From contig JANVCC010000064.1 in NCBI GenBank assembly GCA_025345505.1, forward strand, positions 631,838 through 695,837: DNA of 64,000 nt. Reading direction: 5' to 3'. Made by a program: the position numbers and the translations under genes. The notes under the pieces are model-generated. The model saw nothing but the letters and a program-made list of their open reading frames with translations, was not told where the DNA came from and did no database searches. Below are positions 13,165 through 23,300 of this stretch, piece by piece. This DNA is from Todiramphus chloris collaris. Lineage: Eukaryota > Chordata > Aves > Coraciiformes > Alcedinidae. Within the stretch, counting starts at the first letter, position 1; each line of letters starts with the position of its first letter.

Positions 13165-13240
13165 CGGAGTGTCACAATTTCCTTTGTAACACCGTGCCTC
13201 AGTTTCCCCATCTGTAAAATGGGCAGCTTTACGTGGGCAG
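13165..13240 (+). mobile_element. MIR/CORE-SINE fragment
   Basis: This is the best preserved MIR-like piece in the window. GTGCCTCAGTTTCCCCATCT followed at once by GTAAAATGGG (13194-13223) reproduces the MIR core essentially without gaps. Flanking bases show weaker resemblance to the AAGTCAC...TAACC part upstream. The core being far better conserved than the rest is a known trait of MIR relics. Confidence 0.7.
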
Positions 13241-14795
13241 TGTCGCATCGTGTGGACTCCATGAATTGAGCTGTGGCTTGGGGCCATATTCTAGTTCTCA
13301 TGCCATCTCCTTCCTTCCAGCTTGCCTGCACAACAAAGAAGCCTGTGTCCTCTCCCCCTCCACCCTACGCTGTGGCCCGGGCTCTGATAAAAGCTGCTGA
13401 GTTTACAAACAGGGAGGCTCTGGTTTCCTGAGTCACAGCAGCGAGGCGAGGGGAGCGCGTGGGAGGCTGCGACGTGGCTTTGTGCAGGCGCTGGCTTGGG
13501 ATGTGCAGCAAGATGGACCTGGGAGACACGGCGGCTCTGAGGGCTCTGGGTGATCCAGGAGGAATCGCACCCCATGGGTGTTACGGCCGTAGAGCTGGGA
13601 TTTATTTCTTCTTTGTCTCAGGAAAGGCTGAGGGAGAATGAAATCCTCGTGGCCCAGCAGTTTTCTCCCCAGGCAGCCCAATCCCTGCTGGCTCAGTGTG
13701 GTGAGGACATGGCATGTGGGACCACCTCCACCCAACAGCCTCAGTGGCTGCCAAGTGCTTTGAAACTATTCCAGACGTTTCAGGGCATGGATTTGGGAGC
13801 CATGTCTCTGTGGGATCCAGGGCATTAGCCCCACAGAGATATCCCAGCACACGGTGTCCTGCACGAAGCACAATGGATTCCACCCTTAGAAAACAAGCAC
13901 AAGCGTGCACCTCGCTGAGGGCTTATCCATCTTTTCATCTAGATGACCAGGAGATAAGGAAACCCACAGCTCTGAGTGTTTCTTTCTAATGACCTGAATA
14001 GAAATAAGGGAAATTCCACTTTCTGTAGCTACCACTAATCAGTCAGTAAAAGAAAGAGCTTTTCCTTTCCAATCGCCTTATTTCAGATCTTTCTAGATGT
14101 TTGGTATGAGTCCAGCTGGGCTTGATGTCCACCATTCCCCTTTGGGAAGTCTCCTCTGGACATGGAAGAACTGGGTTTTTTTCAATTGCAGAGTCAGTGT
14201 GTGGCCCTGATCTCTCTCTCTCCTTTTCCTTATTAATTAGAGATAATTAGAGATAGGGTTTATCTCCCCTGACTTCAGATCTACCTAAGAACTACATTTT
14301 TCCTCCAAATGAGAGAAAGTCATGGGAGCATCACCAGAGAACTCAGCCATACCACCAGGAACACTGATGCAGCTGGGGACTTGTGTGGGGACTCAACCAC
14401 CAAAGTCCAACGGGACAATTAACACAGGGAGCAAATACTTGATGTAAACCCACAGCAGGATCTCACGGCTCTTTCAGAAGCATTCTGGAGACCATCTGGA
14501 GGGAAGGTGGATCTCCAACCTCAGCTACATCAGCTGTCATTTCTCTTCTCACTTGAGGTGGGTCACCAGCACCAGCTTCTCTATTTCTCTGCTGTGAACT
14601 CCCATCTCACACAACCCCCATGCAGGTGGAGCGGATGAGCAAACAGTCACAGCACTGAGAACCTTCAGCCTATGCCCGCAGCAGGGTCCTTGCTCCTGCC
14701 AGGAGGTGTGTGGGATGCTTTGGAGCGCGCTCGCCAGCTCCACCTCGGAGGTGGTGACATCCAGGCATGGGCTTTCCATGGAAAATACATAGGCT
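13241..14795. other. Gene-free unique sequence
   Basis: No gene, RNA or repeat family is recognised. A short CT run lies near 14212-14222, followed by TTAATTAGAGATAATTAGAG (about 14232), which contains repeated homeodomain-type cores. Confidence 0.55.
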
Positions 14796-14840
14796 ATTTT
14801 GAATTAAAATAAATTTTAGAATTTAAATCAAATTCAAAAT
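14796..14840. repeat. AT-rich inverted repeat
   Basis: ATTTTGAATT (14796-14805) and AATTCAAAAT (14831-14840) are perfect reverse complements around a 25-base AT-rich loop. GCTTTC (14771) and GAAAGC (14841) could extend the stem across an internal loop. It ends 45 bp before the first copy of the 135-bp direct repeat. Such palindromes arise easily in AT-rich DNA. Confidence 0.5.
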
Positions 14841-14884
14841 GAAAGCTGAAATAGTTTGGGGTTTTTTTTTTCTGGTGAGATCTA

Positions 14885-15019
14885 GTTTTGCCAAACTCAA
14901 CGCATTCAAAATCATACCAGGAGCTGCTTTGGTCCCTTCCCCATCGTGGGTGAAACCTACAGAGCTCCTGTGAAAGCCTTCAGCTGGGTTTCCATCCCAT
15001 CACTGTCCTCAGCGCAGGA
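14885..15019 (+). repeat. 135-bp direct repeat, copy A
   Basis: This block, from GTTTTGCCAAACTCAACG to the AGGA ending, recurs in the same orientation at 16854-16988. The copies have the same length and, by eye, 5 differences (four transitions and one G/C transversion), about 96 percent identity. It has no poly(A) tail, no CR1 tail and no terminal repeats, and I do not recognise the family. It could be a local duplication or two members of an unclassified dispersed repeat. Confidence 0.9.
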
Positions 15020-16853
15020 AATCCCATTTCCCTGCAAATACTGGCTCTAATGGGCACCGTTGTGATGTGGTGACACTTCTACTGACCCCTGTACAAAGAA
15101 TTATTGCTTTTATTCATCCCTCTCCCCTGCCCCAAACCCCACAAACTGTGGTATCAGTGACCACATAAAGAAGAAAGCACCCGAGATTTTATTTTTAGAT
15201 TAAATATTGATTAATAGGAGCTCTGTGGAATAGGGGTTTTTTTGGCTTTAATACTGTTTTTTGGTGAAAAAAAAAATAAAAATCAATGTTTGCAAGCGGT
15301 TGCTCCTTCCCTCAGACAGGTCCACTGCCAGCTTGGACAAGTGGACAGCCCAGCACTGAAAAACTCCAAAACCTTGGGCTGGGCTCCAAGCGAGGAAACA
15401 TCTGGAAATATATTTGCCTCGCCTGTCATAGCCAGATAAAGAATAAACAGTAAGTGACAGCCGTGGGCTCTGCACATCTGACAGCCCAGCCGGAGTTCCA
15501 GGTGGGATTTCAGGGGGTAGTTCTCCACCAGAGGGAAGGGACCGGGGAAAAAAACCAAAACACCACAAATATTGAAGCTTCATGAGCAACGGCAGTGGGA
15601 CTGGGGGCTGATGCCAGGCTATTGTTCAGGCGTTGTGGGGGGAAAAAACGACTCGTGTTCCTCCAGCAACGAGTAGACGTGAGGATTGACGTCCCCACCT
15701 GGACCCAAAGGTTGAGGGCTGGGGAACTGGCAGCAAAGATAATTATTTATACAGTGTTTTGACTGATGAATGGCTTTCAATGGGGGTTTCCTGGAGCGCT
15801 CGCTCCACCCAGGTTTTGCAAGGCTCAGATTAATGTTTGGGAGGGTTGTTGTTTGTCTTTGTTTAATTCCCGCTGCTGGGACGGCACTGGGGGTTTGGGT
15901 GGTGGGAGGGGACTGTGCTGGTGAGCATGTGGAGGGGGGGCAGAGTCCGGCCCTCTGGGTAACCTTTGCTAGCTATGGGGTTAGGAACATCTCCATTTAG
16001 ACAGAAAAAGGTGGGAAAAATGGGGATAAATCATCCAAGGAACCTTCATGCTCATCCACCCACCCAAGCAAAAGCAACCGGAATTGGAGTCGAGTGCTCA
16101 TGTTTTCTTGACGCACCATCTCTCATTAAACATCGGTTCATTTTTCTCAGCCCAAAACGAATCTCTTCAGCAGAGAGAAGCCCAAACCCCATCCTGTTTT
16201 GTCCCAGTTCTGTCGCAGAGGTCACTGGCTCACACCCGTGAGCTCTCGGCTCCGCCTGTGCCACAGCCAGCAGTTCTTTGCCAATGTTGTTAATTTACCT
16301 CCCTGAACAATAAAAGGTATTTGGGCAAAAGGTCTCTTTTGCTGTAATAACTGACACCAGGACAGAGTGTAGATGGGTTTTTTTTCTTCTCTTTTCTATC
16401 ACACAGACAAGACTTGACTGCATCAAGCCATGGCCATGGCCATGCACCTTTGGGGGCTACAACTGCTCCAGGAAAGAAGAAATAGCCCATTTGGTGCCCA
16501 AATCTGAGCCTGGACCTTGGTTTGGGGTTACACAGCATTTCAGGGGGGTAAAAGGACTGGAGATAGCTCAGGTCTTATCACTTGATCCTGGAGGATGTGT
16601 AACAGCAACAAATACAGAAAGGGTTTGATCCAACAGACAGACAGACGAGGCGGGAGCTGCTGGCAACACACATTTTTCTGCTGCAAAGGGCGAACAGTCT
16701 CAGGACAAACCCGAGAGGGTCTGCAAGCTGGTGGCATGCACGACCCATTCGCAGCCATGATAGGATGCTTTCCAGCTCGCCCTGACTCAACCCCACCTTT
16801 TCCCAAATTCTAGGGGGCCTTACAGAATTCTCTGGACCCATTGCAAGCTGATG
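15020..16853. other. Unique spacer between the 135-bp direct repeats
   Basis: No gene or known repeat is recognised. Frames of up to 113 codons overlap on both strands. The self-overlapping palindromic word CATGGCCATGGCCATG lies near 16429. If the flanking repeats arose by one event, this 1.83 kb was either the spacer of a duplication or part of the ancestral locus. Confidence 0.5.
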
Positions 16854-16988
16854 GTTTTGCCAAACTCAACGCATTCAAAATCATACCAGGAGCTGCTTTG
16901 CTCCCTTCCCCGTCGTGGGTGAAACCTACGGAGCTCCTGTGAAAGCCTTCAGCTGGGTTTCCATCCTATCACTGTCCTCAGCGTAGGA
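16854..16988 (+). repeat. 135-bp direct repeat, copy B
   Basis: This is the partner of 14885-15019. It ends about 90 bp upstream of the CpG island at 17079, so this copy is promoter-proximal if that island is active. Beyond the 135 bp the flanks diverge quickly. A partial likeness (TTTCCCTGC versus CTCCCTGC) after the 3' edge hints that the original homology ran slightly further. Confidence 0.9.
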
Positions 16989-17151
16989 GAGAGGGTTTTC
17001 CCCTCTCCCTGCTGGGAAGATAAATAGGATTTTACAGAGGTCTCTGAGGAGTGGCCAGGATCAGCTCCTCCTGAGCCCCGTAAACAGGAAAGCGAGGAAG
17101 CGAGGAGTCGAGCCCCGGCTCATCCAGGACGCGGGGTGCGCGCGGGGGCCG

Positions 17152-17173
17152 CCGGCACACAATGCCGTGCCGG
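17152..17173. repeat. GC-rich inverted repeat upstream of TATA box
   Basis: CCGGCAC and GTGCCGG are perfect 7-base arms around an 8-base loop (ACAATGCC). The element ends 10 bp before the TATA word. It could be a dyad binding site or a hairpin in the non-template strand. Confidence 0.5.
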
Positions 17174-17183
17174 AAAGGGGGAT

Positions 17184-17190
17184 TATAAAT
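17184..17190 (+). promoter_or_regulatory. TATA box candidate
   Basis: TATAAAT lies in GATTATAAATACCC inside the CpG island. A TATA box normally sets the start about 30 bp downstream, which would put transcription start near 17213-17216. It is stronger than other TATA-like words in the window because of its GC-rich surroundings and the inverted repeat just upstream. Confidence 0.4.
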
Positions 17191-17236
17191 ACCCGGGGTC
17201 AGGGCTGGGCTCCGTCGAACAATAGGGAGCGGGAGG

Positions 17237-17377
17237 ATGGAAAAGGCTGGCGAGGACAAGCCGCTCGCGCCGCGAGGCCAAGGCCGCCGTGCCGGGCGGC
17301 GATGCAGCGATGCGGCTTCTCTGCCGGGTTCTTCAGGGGTGCGGTGGGGGTGGTGGGTTCCCCGAGCTGCACGGTGA
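17237..17377 (+). CDS. Small ORF downstream of TATA box (46 aa, doubtful)
   Basis: The first ATG after the predicted start site is in strong vertebrate context (A at -3, G at +4). It opens a 46-codon frame beginning MEKAGEDKPLAPRG and ending at TGA 17375. The peptide is basic and Arg/Gly-rich, has no domain, signal peptide or membrane segment, and reflects the CpG-rich composition. No strong splice donor is seen inside it. It may be an upstream ORF, the start of an unrecognised first exon, or chance. Confidence 0.12.
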   Translation: MEKAGEDKPLAPRGQGRRAGRRCSDAASLPGSSGVRWGWWVPRAAR

Positions 17378-17526
17378 CCCCCCAGCTGTGCCCGTTTCTT
17401 TGATGGGTTGGGTAGTTTGGTGTGGGCTGGATTCTGGAGGGTTTGGGTTGGAAGTTGGAGCTCCTCATTGCTGGCCCTGGGGTTTCCACTTCCCAAAAAG
17501 GAAGCAGGTACCTCTGTAGATGCCGA

Positions 17527-17978
17527 TCTGCAGAACACTGAGGGGCTGGAGCGTGGCCAGAGAAGGGCAACGGAGCTGGGGAAGGGGCTGGAGCAGGAGG
17601 CTGGTGAGGAGCGGCTGAGGGCCCTGGGCTTGTTGAGCCTGGAGCAAAGGAGGCTGAGGGGAGACCTTCTGGCTCTGACAGCTCCTGACAGGAGGCTGGA
17701 GCCAGGGGGGTCGGGCTCTGCTCCCAAGGGACAAGGGACAGGACAAGAGGAACCGGCCTCAAGTTTCCCCAAGGGAGGTTTAGGTTGGAGCTGAGGAACA
17801 ATTTCTTCCTGGCAAGGGTTCCCCAGGGCTGTGCCAGGCTGCCCAGGGCAGTGGTGGAGTCCCCGTGATCCCTGGAGGGGTTTCCAAGCCCCCGTGGAGC
17901 TGTGCTGCTGAGGGACACGATTCAGTGGTGGACTTGATAATCTGGAAGATCTCTTCCAACCCCAGTATGATTCTATAA
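17527..17978 (+). mobile_element. CR1 LINE 3' fragment
   Basis: The segment follows the CR1 3' region in order: 'GCAGAACACTGAGGGGCTGG', 'GAGCCTGGAGCAAAGGAGGC', 'CTGTGCCAGGCTGCCCAGGG', 'TTGATAATCTGGAAGATCTC', 'TTCCAACCCCAGTATGATTC'. It ends in TATGATTCTATAAG, the octamer tail used instead of poly(A). It is 5'-truncated and carries no reverse-transcriptase coding part. It lies about 185 bp after the CpG island, and its antisense strand creates a spurious 339-codon frame (17032-18051). Confidence 0.9.
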
Positions 17979-20900
17979 GATACCACAATGGTTCTACACT
18001 GAGAATCCAAACAGCCTGGAGAGGAAGGGTAACACCTCCTGCTCCACACAAAGGCTTGCAGGACTTTGTGAGGACACTCTAAGTTTAGCCAGGGCCTTAC
18101 ACCAATGCAATTTTAAGTGTTTGGTAGCGAGGGAACTGCTTATGAATGATCTAGTGAATGCTCTTCCAGAGCTGTTTGGAGCCAGGCAGGCTTTCCCACC
18201 CTGCTGCAGCATCCCATGGGGTTATCTGTGCACGTTGCTGCGATTCCTGAGGACGCAGCAGGCTGCAATGCTCCGCAGCTGTAGAATCCACCCCATGAAG
18301 TCACCTCTGCTCCATGCTAATCTTAAGACGTCAAAGGAAGCGAGAGCCTTGGACAGATAAACCCAAATAAAGGAGGATGCTGCAGCCCAGCTCAGCTTCA
18401 GCGGGGAAGGCCAGCGATAGCCAACTGCTGTGGGTGCCGAGCATGAGGACCTCGCTCGATAATGAAAGCCGGGTCAGGGCCAGCAAGAATCGCAGGAAAC
18501 ATCTTGGCTGCTTGTGACCGTCGTTGAGAGCATCACGACGGCGTTGGAGGGGAGCCCAGCCTCTTCCTGAGCTCCAGACATCGTCCCCCGGCGCAGGGAT
18601 GCTCAGGAAGCTCCTCTGCTGGGAGCTGCCTCATGGTTCAAATACCTTCATATACATTGATTTTCCATTCTGGTCCTTCAGAGAGGCACACTGGGCATCA
18701 GAACGTCCCCTGGGACTTGCACTCCTGCCTGAAAGGGTTTTTTAACCCTGTGTGTGGAAGTGTTTGAGCATTGCTGAGAGCAGCACAGAGAGCTCAGTGG
18801 GTTTGGCCTTGGAAATTCCCTAATTTAGGTCAGAAGCTGGGCTGGGGTGATTGCTCTCGTCTTTTGGCTGCTTGGGTCTAAGCTTGCCTGTGAGATCATC
18901 ATCATGTGGAGAGCTGGCAGGGTTCTTCAAGCCAAACTCCATTTCTAGTGGCCTTCTGAATGAGGATAATAGCTTGCTGGGGGCTCTGCTTCACCCCAGA
19001 CTACAGCCTAGCACTTGTCCATGGTCCAAAACAATCCAGGAGCTCACTTGGACCTTGTAACCCACACCCTATGGGGCTGAGCTTGGAGCAACATGGCCAG
19101 ATTGAAGAGAAATCCCTCTTAACTCCCCCTGCCCACCAGCTCTCCCCATTAAACTTTACATTTCCCATCTCTCCTCAATGGTGTCCCCAAGGAGATGCTG
19201 CTTGCTCTTAGTGCCTCTGTCCCCCCCTGGGAATTAGCTAAACGAGGGGGTCAATTTGGGAGGGGGCAGAGGATGCTGAAGGTGCAGAGATCAATTAGTG
19301 ATGACAGCTTGGAGACTGGGAATAGCATCTCCTGACATCCCCACCCCGCAAGCATCCCTCAGGGTCCACTCCTCTGGGGTCTTTACCCCTGTATTTTAGC
19401 AGCTGACAACCAGCTAAGGGAAGAAGGCCAGGAAAAGCCATTCCCTCCGTCGCTTCGTGGAGGAGTGTGGAAAGGCAGTTTGAAAACCCCAGGAGAAATA
19501 ACGACCCATTGCCAGCCGCAGTTGCCTGGAGCTGGTGGGGTCCTGCAGCCCACGGGCATTAGCTATGGAAGGTCAGCGTGGGGCTGAGCCAGCCCAGGAG
19601 ATGAATTCCACCCCTGCAAGTTGTGTTGACATGGAAAAAAACTTTATACAGGTACAAATATATACCCAAAATATAGATTAAAAATACACACGAGTATCGC
19701 AGGCAATTGTAAATGGGATCTAAAATGCTTGAGATAGGTGCTTGCAGGAGACTTGGAGGAGCCTCTAGAGAAAAATCCTTCCAAATAACCATTGGTGCTG
19801 AGGTTTTTTTTTTATTACAATGTTTTTTTGGAAGGGTTTGGGGCTGCATAAGCAACCCTGCCATTTTTAAGGCAGAAAGCACATATAAGAAGGCACCAGC
19901 ATCACTCAAAACACTTTTTGAGCCCTCTGGTGTTGGCTGCTCCGAGGGTCAGCTCTACTGCCAATAAAAATAAACAGCCCACCAAAAAAGGGGGGCAGTT
20001 GTAATATTTTCCCCATTATTTTTCCTTAAATGAGGAGGGAAAGCACACACATAATATATATATAAAATTCTGTTTTATTTAAATTCTGTTCTTAAAGCAA
20101 ATCTATGGAAAGAGCTGAGCCTCCTACCAGCTGAGATCTTTCTTGCACCTTCTGAACCAACGAACAGCAAGTGAAGAGTCATCTCAAAAGTGAAAAAAAC
20201 CCACCTTTGAAAAAGCTGAAGGATGAGTGATACGGGGGGAGGAGAAACCAGGTTGTGTGAGGACCAGGCTCTTCTCCTAACTTTTACTTTCCTCCCTTTC
20301 CATTTCAAAAGAAAATTATGTGACCAGGTTTCTTTGGGAGCTTCGAGGCATGTTGGATTGATGAAGAGCTCATGAGTTTCTTTCCACACAGTGTTTCTAA
20401 TATAAATCAATGTTTATTTTGGTTGCAAGGGGAAAAAAATATTTGACTTTTATTTCTTTCCTGGAAGCTGCAACCATCTTAACAAAGGGGAGAATGGGAA
20501 AAGGTGACTTGAAAAGCCTCCTCCTTGTAGATTTGGGGTTGGTTTATTAAATTAACCGTAGACAGTAAAATCTGCAGGGGGGTGTGGGGTGTGTGTGTGA
20601 TAACCCCAGGCTGGGCAAGCTTTCCAAAGTCAAGGTTGTTCTCAGGTTCTGTTGGCATAGACCTGGCCAATTTGGGTGGGTTTGGGCTCAAAATGTATTT
20701 TCCCACTGCAGCTTCGCATGTGGACACCAGTGGAGTGGTCCAAAGGTCTTTGAATCCTTATTAATCATCCTTCAACGGCCCACCCTGAGCCCCAGTCTGC
20801 CCTTTTTACTGGTTTGCAAGTGAGCACCAGTCTGATAAGGTGGCTCTGACAGCCCCTGAGGGCTTCATGCCCATGTCCCCATGTCGTTTGGGTGCTGGAA

Positions 20901-21461
20901 GCTGCTTTGAGGACCTCATGCTGAAAGTGGGAGGTTGGAGAGGTACCCTGCTCTCCTTAATTATGTTACAGGACATAAAACTGATAATAGTGATGATTAA
21001 TATGGGTGAATGCAGAGGTGATAGGGCTGTGCCAAGCATCACACAGCCTAGATGAGTGGTTGCACTTGCTCTCCAGCATAAAGGAGTGATACCAAGAGGT
21101 GAAGGATGTGGTGATACCCAAGGGCACTCTGCTTTTTCTAGACCTCTTCTCTTCTCTGGAGGAGAAGGCAGGTGGGTGGTGAGGTTGAGTCGAGTCGTAG
21201 ATGAGCAAAATGGAAAGATAAGATAAGGGAGACGGGATGGGAGGGTGGATTTGCCAACACACCCACCTTCTTGGGAGGAAGAGTGTTGCCGTTGGCATTG
21301 TGGGCTGAGTCAGAGCTCTAGAGATGAGTGTGTGGGTGGACCTGGCACCCTGCAGCTCCTCCATGACAGGGTTTGGGGTGAGCCCTGGCAGGACCTTGTG
21401 CTTACACTGAGCCTGGTGTACCTGCTGGGCTTTGCGACGCAGCAAGAAGCTTGGAAGGTTT
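17979..21461. other. Gene-free unique sequence
   Basis: No exon, RNA gene or repeat family is recognised. Open frames stay below about 120 codons except one minus-strand frame of 184 codons (20966-21520) that has no recognisable motif. A short TA run lies near 20053-20063. Confidence 0.55.
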
Positions 21462-21493
21462 AATAAACATTGAAAAAAAAAAGAAAAGAAAAA
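21462..21493 (+). pseudogene. Possible processed-transcript tail
   Basis: AATAAA (21462-21467) is followed after 5 bases by a 10-A run, then AAAAG repeats, a layout typical of a reverse-transcribed mRNA end. A plus frame (21245-21463) stops exactly at the AATAAA. No parent gene is recognised, and A-rich runs are common, so the retrocopy reading is weak. Confidence 0.18.
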
Positions 21494-21928
21494 TTGCTGG
21501 TTTAAGTGGTTATCATTCACCTTGTGCCAGGGTACAGCAGCACGTCACTGGATTTGTCATCATCAGGTGAATTATCAACATCTGCCCACACATCTGGCCA
21601 CGGCTTGGGCTCTGCACTGCTGGGCACAGGGTGAAATAAAAGCAAATGAGAGGTTCTCCTTTGTCTATAACTCCTGATTTTTTACAAGGAAAACGCTGCC
21701 CAGATCCCGTTCCCTTTCACTGGGGTCAATCCACGGGGGTGAGCACCTGGCCCAGCATCTCCCCTGAAACTTGACTTTTGGGGGGAATAACCCAGCCCCA
21801 GATGTTGTCAAGATCTCGATGGGGGCAAAGCTGGTTTTAAGATGCTCCCATCCTCACCCGCTTCATTGTTTATGGGTTTCTTTAAGTATATAACCCTCAG
21901 AAACAGTACCTTTGGGATAAACAGACAA

Positions 21929-21960
21929 ATATATACATATATGTGTATATATATATATAC
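21929..21960. repeat. Imperfect (TA)n / (ATAC)n microsatellite
   Basis: Alternating AT/TA with interruptions (TACATATATGTG) runs for about 32 bp. Confidence 0.85.
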
Positions 21961-22106
21961 GTCTTCCTCTGAAAAGTGTGCAGTGCTCCTGCATGGGATG
22001 GGTGTGTTGGTGCAGGGTTTTACCATCCATCTCTGTTTCTCCATTCTGTTATTATTGGATTGCATTACACGTCTCCCCAGATGGAAAGTCTCACTCCCCA
22101 GGGGGC

Positions 22107-22138
22107 AATAAAATGGATTTAAAAAAAAAAAAAAAAAA
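22107..22138 (+). repeat. AATAAA plus 18-A tract
   Basis: AATAAA at 22107-22112 is followed 8 bases later by an uninterrupted 18-A run (22121-22138) and A-rich GAAAAG repeats. This could be the tail of a retrotransposed transcript or simply a simple repeat. No body of a known gene is visible upstream. Confidence 0.4.
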
Positions 22139-22216
22139 GGAAAAGAAAAGAAAAAGCAAGGTCCTGACCTCATCAGTAAAATCGTAACTGCACTTCTCGG
22201 GGGGAAAATCCTTTTA

Positions 22217-22251
22217 GGGGGGGGGGAGGGGGAAATTGGGGGCGGGGGGGG
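22217..22251 (+). other. Strong G-quadruplex candidate
   Basis: Four G runs of 10, 5, 5 and 8 are separated by loops of 1, 5 and 1 bases. This meets the usual four-tract rule with ample margin. It is not inside a CpG island. A plus-strand G4 would face the A18 tract about 80 bp upstream. Confidence 0.7.
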
Positions 22252-23232
22252 TGGAGCCGGAGGGAAAATGGGGATCAAACAGACCAACCCCATTCATTTA
22301 GAGACTGTTGAAGGTTAGAGCACAATAAGGAGGGGATATAATTACACCAGACTTCGTTAATAAACTGTTTTTCAATATCCAGAAGGGCAAAGTGGGGATG
22401 AAGGTAAAGCCCTTGGTCCCCAGGATGCTCCAGCCCTTCACCGCTTGGCAAAACAGGCTGAGAAAGGTGGAGGCTTTTTGCTTTTTTATTGGTATTTGGG
22501 TTGAATCGAGCCCAAATTGTTCCTTTCTTCTGAGGCCTTTAAAATATTTTCTCATGGAGGGGAAGGCCTTGTGGCTGATTGGAAAAAAAAATAATTAATG
22601 TACCCGTGGAAAATCGGGATTTTACTCAATGCAAATTGTCACTGGGGTTGGATGAGTTCTTTCCAACTTTCCCATAAAATGAAAGCTGGAAAGTTTGAAT
22701 ATTTCTGATCCTGGAGGTTTCTGGTTTCTAAAGAAAAGCGTCGTTTGGGAGGAAAAGGGAATAGAGAGGAAGGGGAGAGTTTATTTTCATCTGAAGTTGC
22801 TGATGCTCTTGGACAGATCTCTCCCTTTGGCTGAGGGGCAGACAGGGACTCGGCGAGGATGTTCTTTATTGAATATATTCTTTATTATTTATTTATCCAA
22901 CCGTTATCGAGACAGTTGGGCAGGCAAAGTGGCTGCTCTTTCTAATGGGCAAAATACAGCTTTACATGGGAAAAATACCAGCTGCCTTCAGGAAAGGGGG
23001 ACTTTGTCAAAATAGGTAATGTGTTGCATTTTTGGAGATGAACCTGACCTTTTCAGCATCATTTCCTTCCCTGATTGATTGTCAGTCAAAGTTTCCCTGG
23101 ACGGGAGACTATTTTCTTACTGGTTTACTACCAGGCCCTGATTTACTCCACGAATAGACTAAGAGCAGGCTCCAAAATCCTCCAATAAATGTGAAATATT
23201 GTAGCTGGCCATGACTTAGCCTGTCCATGCAA

Positions 23233-23300
23233 GCAAGTCACATCCTTGTCCTGTGCCTCAGTTTCCCCAATTTTACAAAAAGGGGGTTTTTTTCAGCCTT
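23233..23300 (+). mobile_element. MIR/CORE-SINE fragment
   Basis: GCAAGTCAC, then CTGTGCCTCAGTTTCCCC, then TTTTACAAAAAGGG follow the MIR order of AAGTYAC, the core, and the GTAAAATGGG segment with correct spacing. This gives better than core-only support. Confidence 0.65.

Larger units (their letters stand above)
17079..17342 (+). promoter_or_regulatory. Short CpG island with promoter-like architecture
   Basis: About 33 CpG dinucleotides fall in about 260 bp by eye count, against very few in the surrounding kilobases. The island contains an inverted repeat, an ETS-like CCGGAA word, a TATA box and a small ATG ORF in that order. In birds such islands usually mark transcription starts of genes or non-coding RNAs. 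Plus-strand polarity is suggested by the TATA box and ORF order, although the TATA word also reads plausibly on the minus strand. No downstream gene is visible in the window. Confidence 0.5.

Noticed and set aside
17032..18051. 339-codon minus-strand open frame
   Set aside because: It spans the CpG island and the antisense of a CR1 copy. GC-rich composition and CR1 antisense lack stops; no domain or conserved start is seen.
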